Assembly (NCBI GenBank): GCA_031279735.1
Contig: JAITHX010000248.1
Span: 1-6,294 of the forward strand
Reading direction: 5' to 3'
DNA length: 6,294 bases
DNA from: Prevotellaceae bacterium
Lineage (GTDB): Bacteria; Bacteroidota; Bacteroidia; Bacteroidales; UBA932
Shown: one piece after another, positions 5,988 through 6,294 of the stretch
Layout of the letters: every line of letters starts with the position of its first letter
How positions within the stretch are numbered: position 1 is the first letter of the stretch
The notes under the pieces: model-generated
What the model was told of the DNA's origin: nothing
Databases searched by the model: none
What the model saw: only the letters and a program-made list of their open reading frames with translations
Program-made: the position numbers and the translations under genes

Positions 5988-6078
5988 ATGGTTAATGGTT
6001 AATTGTTAATGCCTATCGGACGGGTGGAGTGAGACGGAGATATTGAGCCGCAGGCATTAACCATTAACCATTAACCAT
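5988..6078. repeat. Second inverted repeat, abutting the first
   Basis: Arms 5988-6014 and 6052-6078 are 27 bases with a single mismatch, around a 37-base loop (6015-6051). The arms are built from the ttaatgg/ccattaa heptamer, flanked by gcct/aggc at the loop side. It begins at the base after the first inverted repeat ends, so the two may form one composite element. Confidence 0.85.
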
Positions 6079-6096
6079 TAACCATTAATAATTAAT
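6055..6096. repeat. Heptamer array cattaac x4 with degenerate tail
   Basis: cattaac is repeated exactly at 6055, 6062, 6069 and 6076, followed by cattaat (6083) and aattaat (6090). The first part forms the right arm of the second inverted repeat. The left arm (5988-6014) carries the complementary ggttaat units. Confidence 0.9.
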
Positions 6097-6130
6097 AATT
6101 ATACTTCCGTCGCGTTAAAATTGTGAGACA

Positions 6131-6146
6131 GCCGGTCAACTCCGGC
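6131..6146. repeat. Short hairpin gccgg/ccggc
   Basis: gccgg and ccggc flank a six-base loop (tcaact). There is no T tract on either side, so it is not convincing as a terminator. Confidence 0.35.
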
Positions 6147-6254
6147 AGACACTAATCACTCAGGGTAATTGTAGAAGAAGCCCTTATTTCCAAAGGAACC
6201 CCCTTAGGGATGTCGAATAAATAACTTATAAGGGATGCAGTTCGGATTTTTAGC

Positions 6255-6294
6255 ACACAGATGACACAGATGACACAGATTTTACAGATTTTAC
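6255..6294. repeat. 9-mer tandem array running off the right edge
   Basis: Units acacagatg, acacagatg, acacagatt and ttacagatt follow at 6255, 6264, 6273 and 6282, then ttac begins a fifth. The array is cut by the window end, so its true length is unknown. Confidence 0.85.

Larger units (their letters stand above)
5597..6294. other. Gene-free, repeat-rich intergenic region
   Basis: No reading frame here is supported on either strand, and the base composition drops to AT-rich around 5600-5850. The region holds the possible promoter, three heptamer repeat tracts, two large adjoining inverted repeats and a 9-mer array, listed separately. The stretch 6104-6254 shows nothing convincing apart from one short hairpin. 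No tRNA-like or rRNA-like sequence was seen. Confidence 0.8.

Noticed and set aside
6181..6234. cccttat / ataaggg inverted pair and a repeated agggatg
   Set aside because: Seven-base matches at this distance are expected by chance, and no terminator or operator layout accompanies them.
5755..6294. CRISPR array
   Set aside because: The repeats are 7 or 9 bases without spacers, and the longer ones are inverted pairs, not regularly spaced direct repeats.

Overview
The window looks like a chromosomal stretch from a Bacteroidota (Bacteroidales-type) bacterium. The clues are the absence of clear Shine-Dalgarno sequences before the genes, a TAnnTTTG-type promoter element (TAACTTTGCA on the minus strand near 5730), protein families common in that phylum (WG repeats, SUMF1/FGE-like proteins), and a leader region full of heptanucleotide repeats. 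The genus cannot be fixed from the sequence.

Layout. All well-supported genes lie on the minus strand and read from right to left as one tight cluster: a GrpE-like protein with a long coiled coil (3748-5139), an Hsp70/DnaK-family ATPase without a lid (2202-3731), a WG beta-repeat protein (913-2157), and a zinc-ribbon plus FGE/SUMF1-fold protein (1-865) whose C-terminus is cut off by the window edge. Gaps between them are 16, 44 and 47 bases, so co-transcription is likely. A possible Bacteroidota promoter (5727-5734) lies about 590 bases upstream of the first solid gene. Between them is a doubtful 148-codon reading frame (5150-5596). The region from about 5600 to 6294 has no gene I can support. 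It is packed with repeats: three heptamer families, a large nested inverted repeat (5857-5987), a second inverted repeat abutting it (5988-6078), and a 9-mer array running off the right edge (6255-6294).

How the parts may work together (inference). The Hsp70 has intact ATP-binding motifs, but its interdomain linker does not resemble VLLLD and the alpha-helical lid is missing. It is paired with its own probable exchange factor, in which a GrpE-like C-terminus sits on a coiled coil of 25-residue repeats and a long acidic tail. This suggests a dedicated ATP-driven switch or scaffold rather than the housekeeping DnaK system. The WG-repeat and FGE-fold proteins look like binding or recognition modules. 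The C-terminal segment of the FGE-fold protein has the sequence style seen in variable regions of diversity-generating retroelement targets. That makes the unseen sequence to the left of position 1 the most important place to look. No J-domain protein, reverse transcriptase, transposase, tRNA, rRNA or CRISPR array was found in the window.
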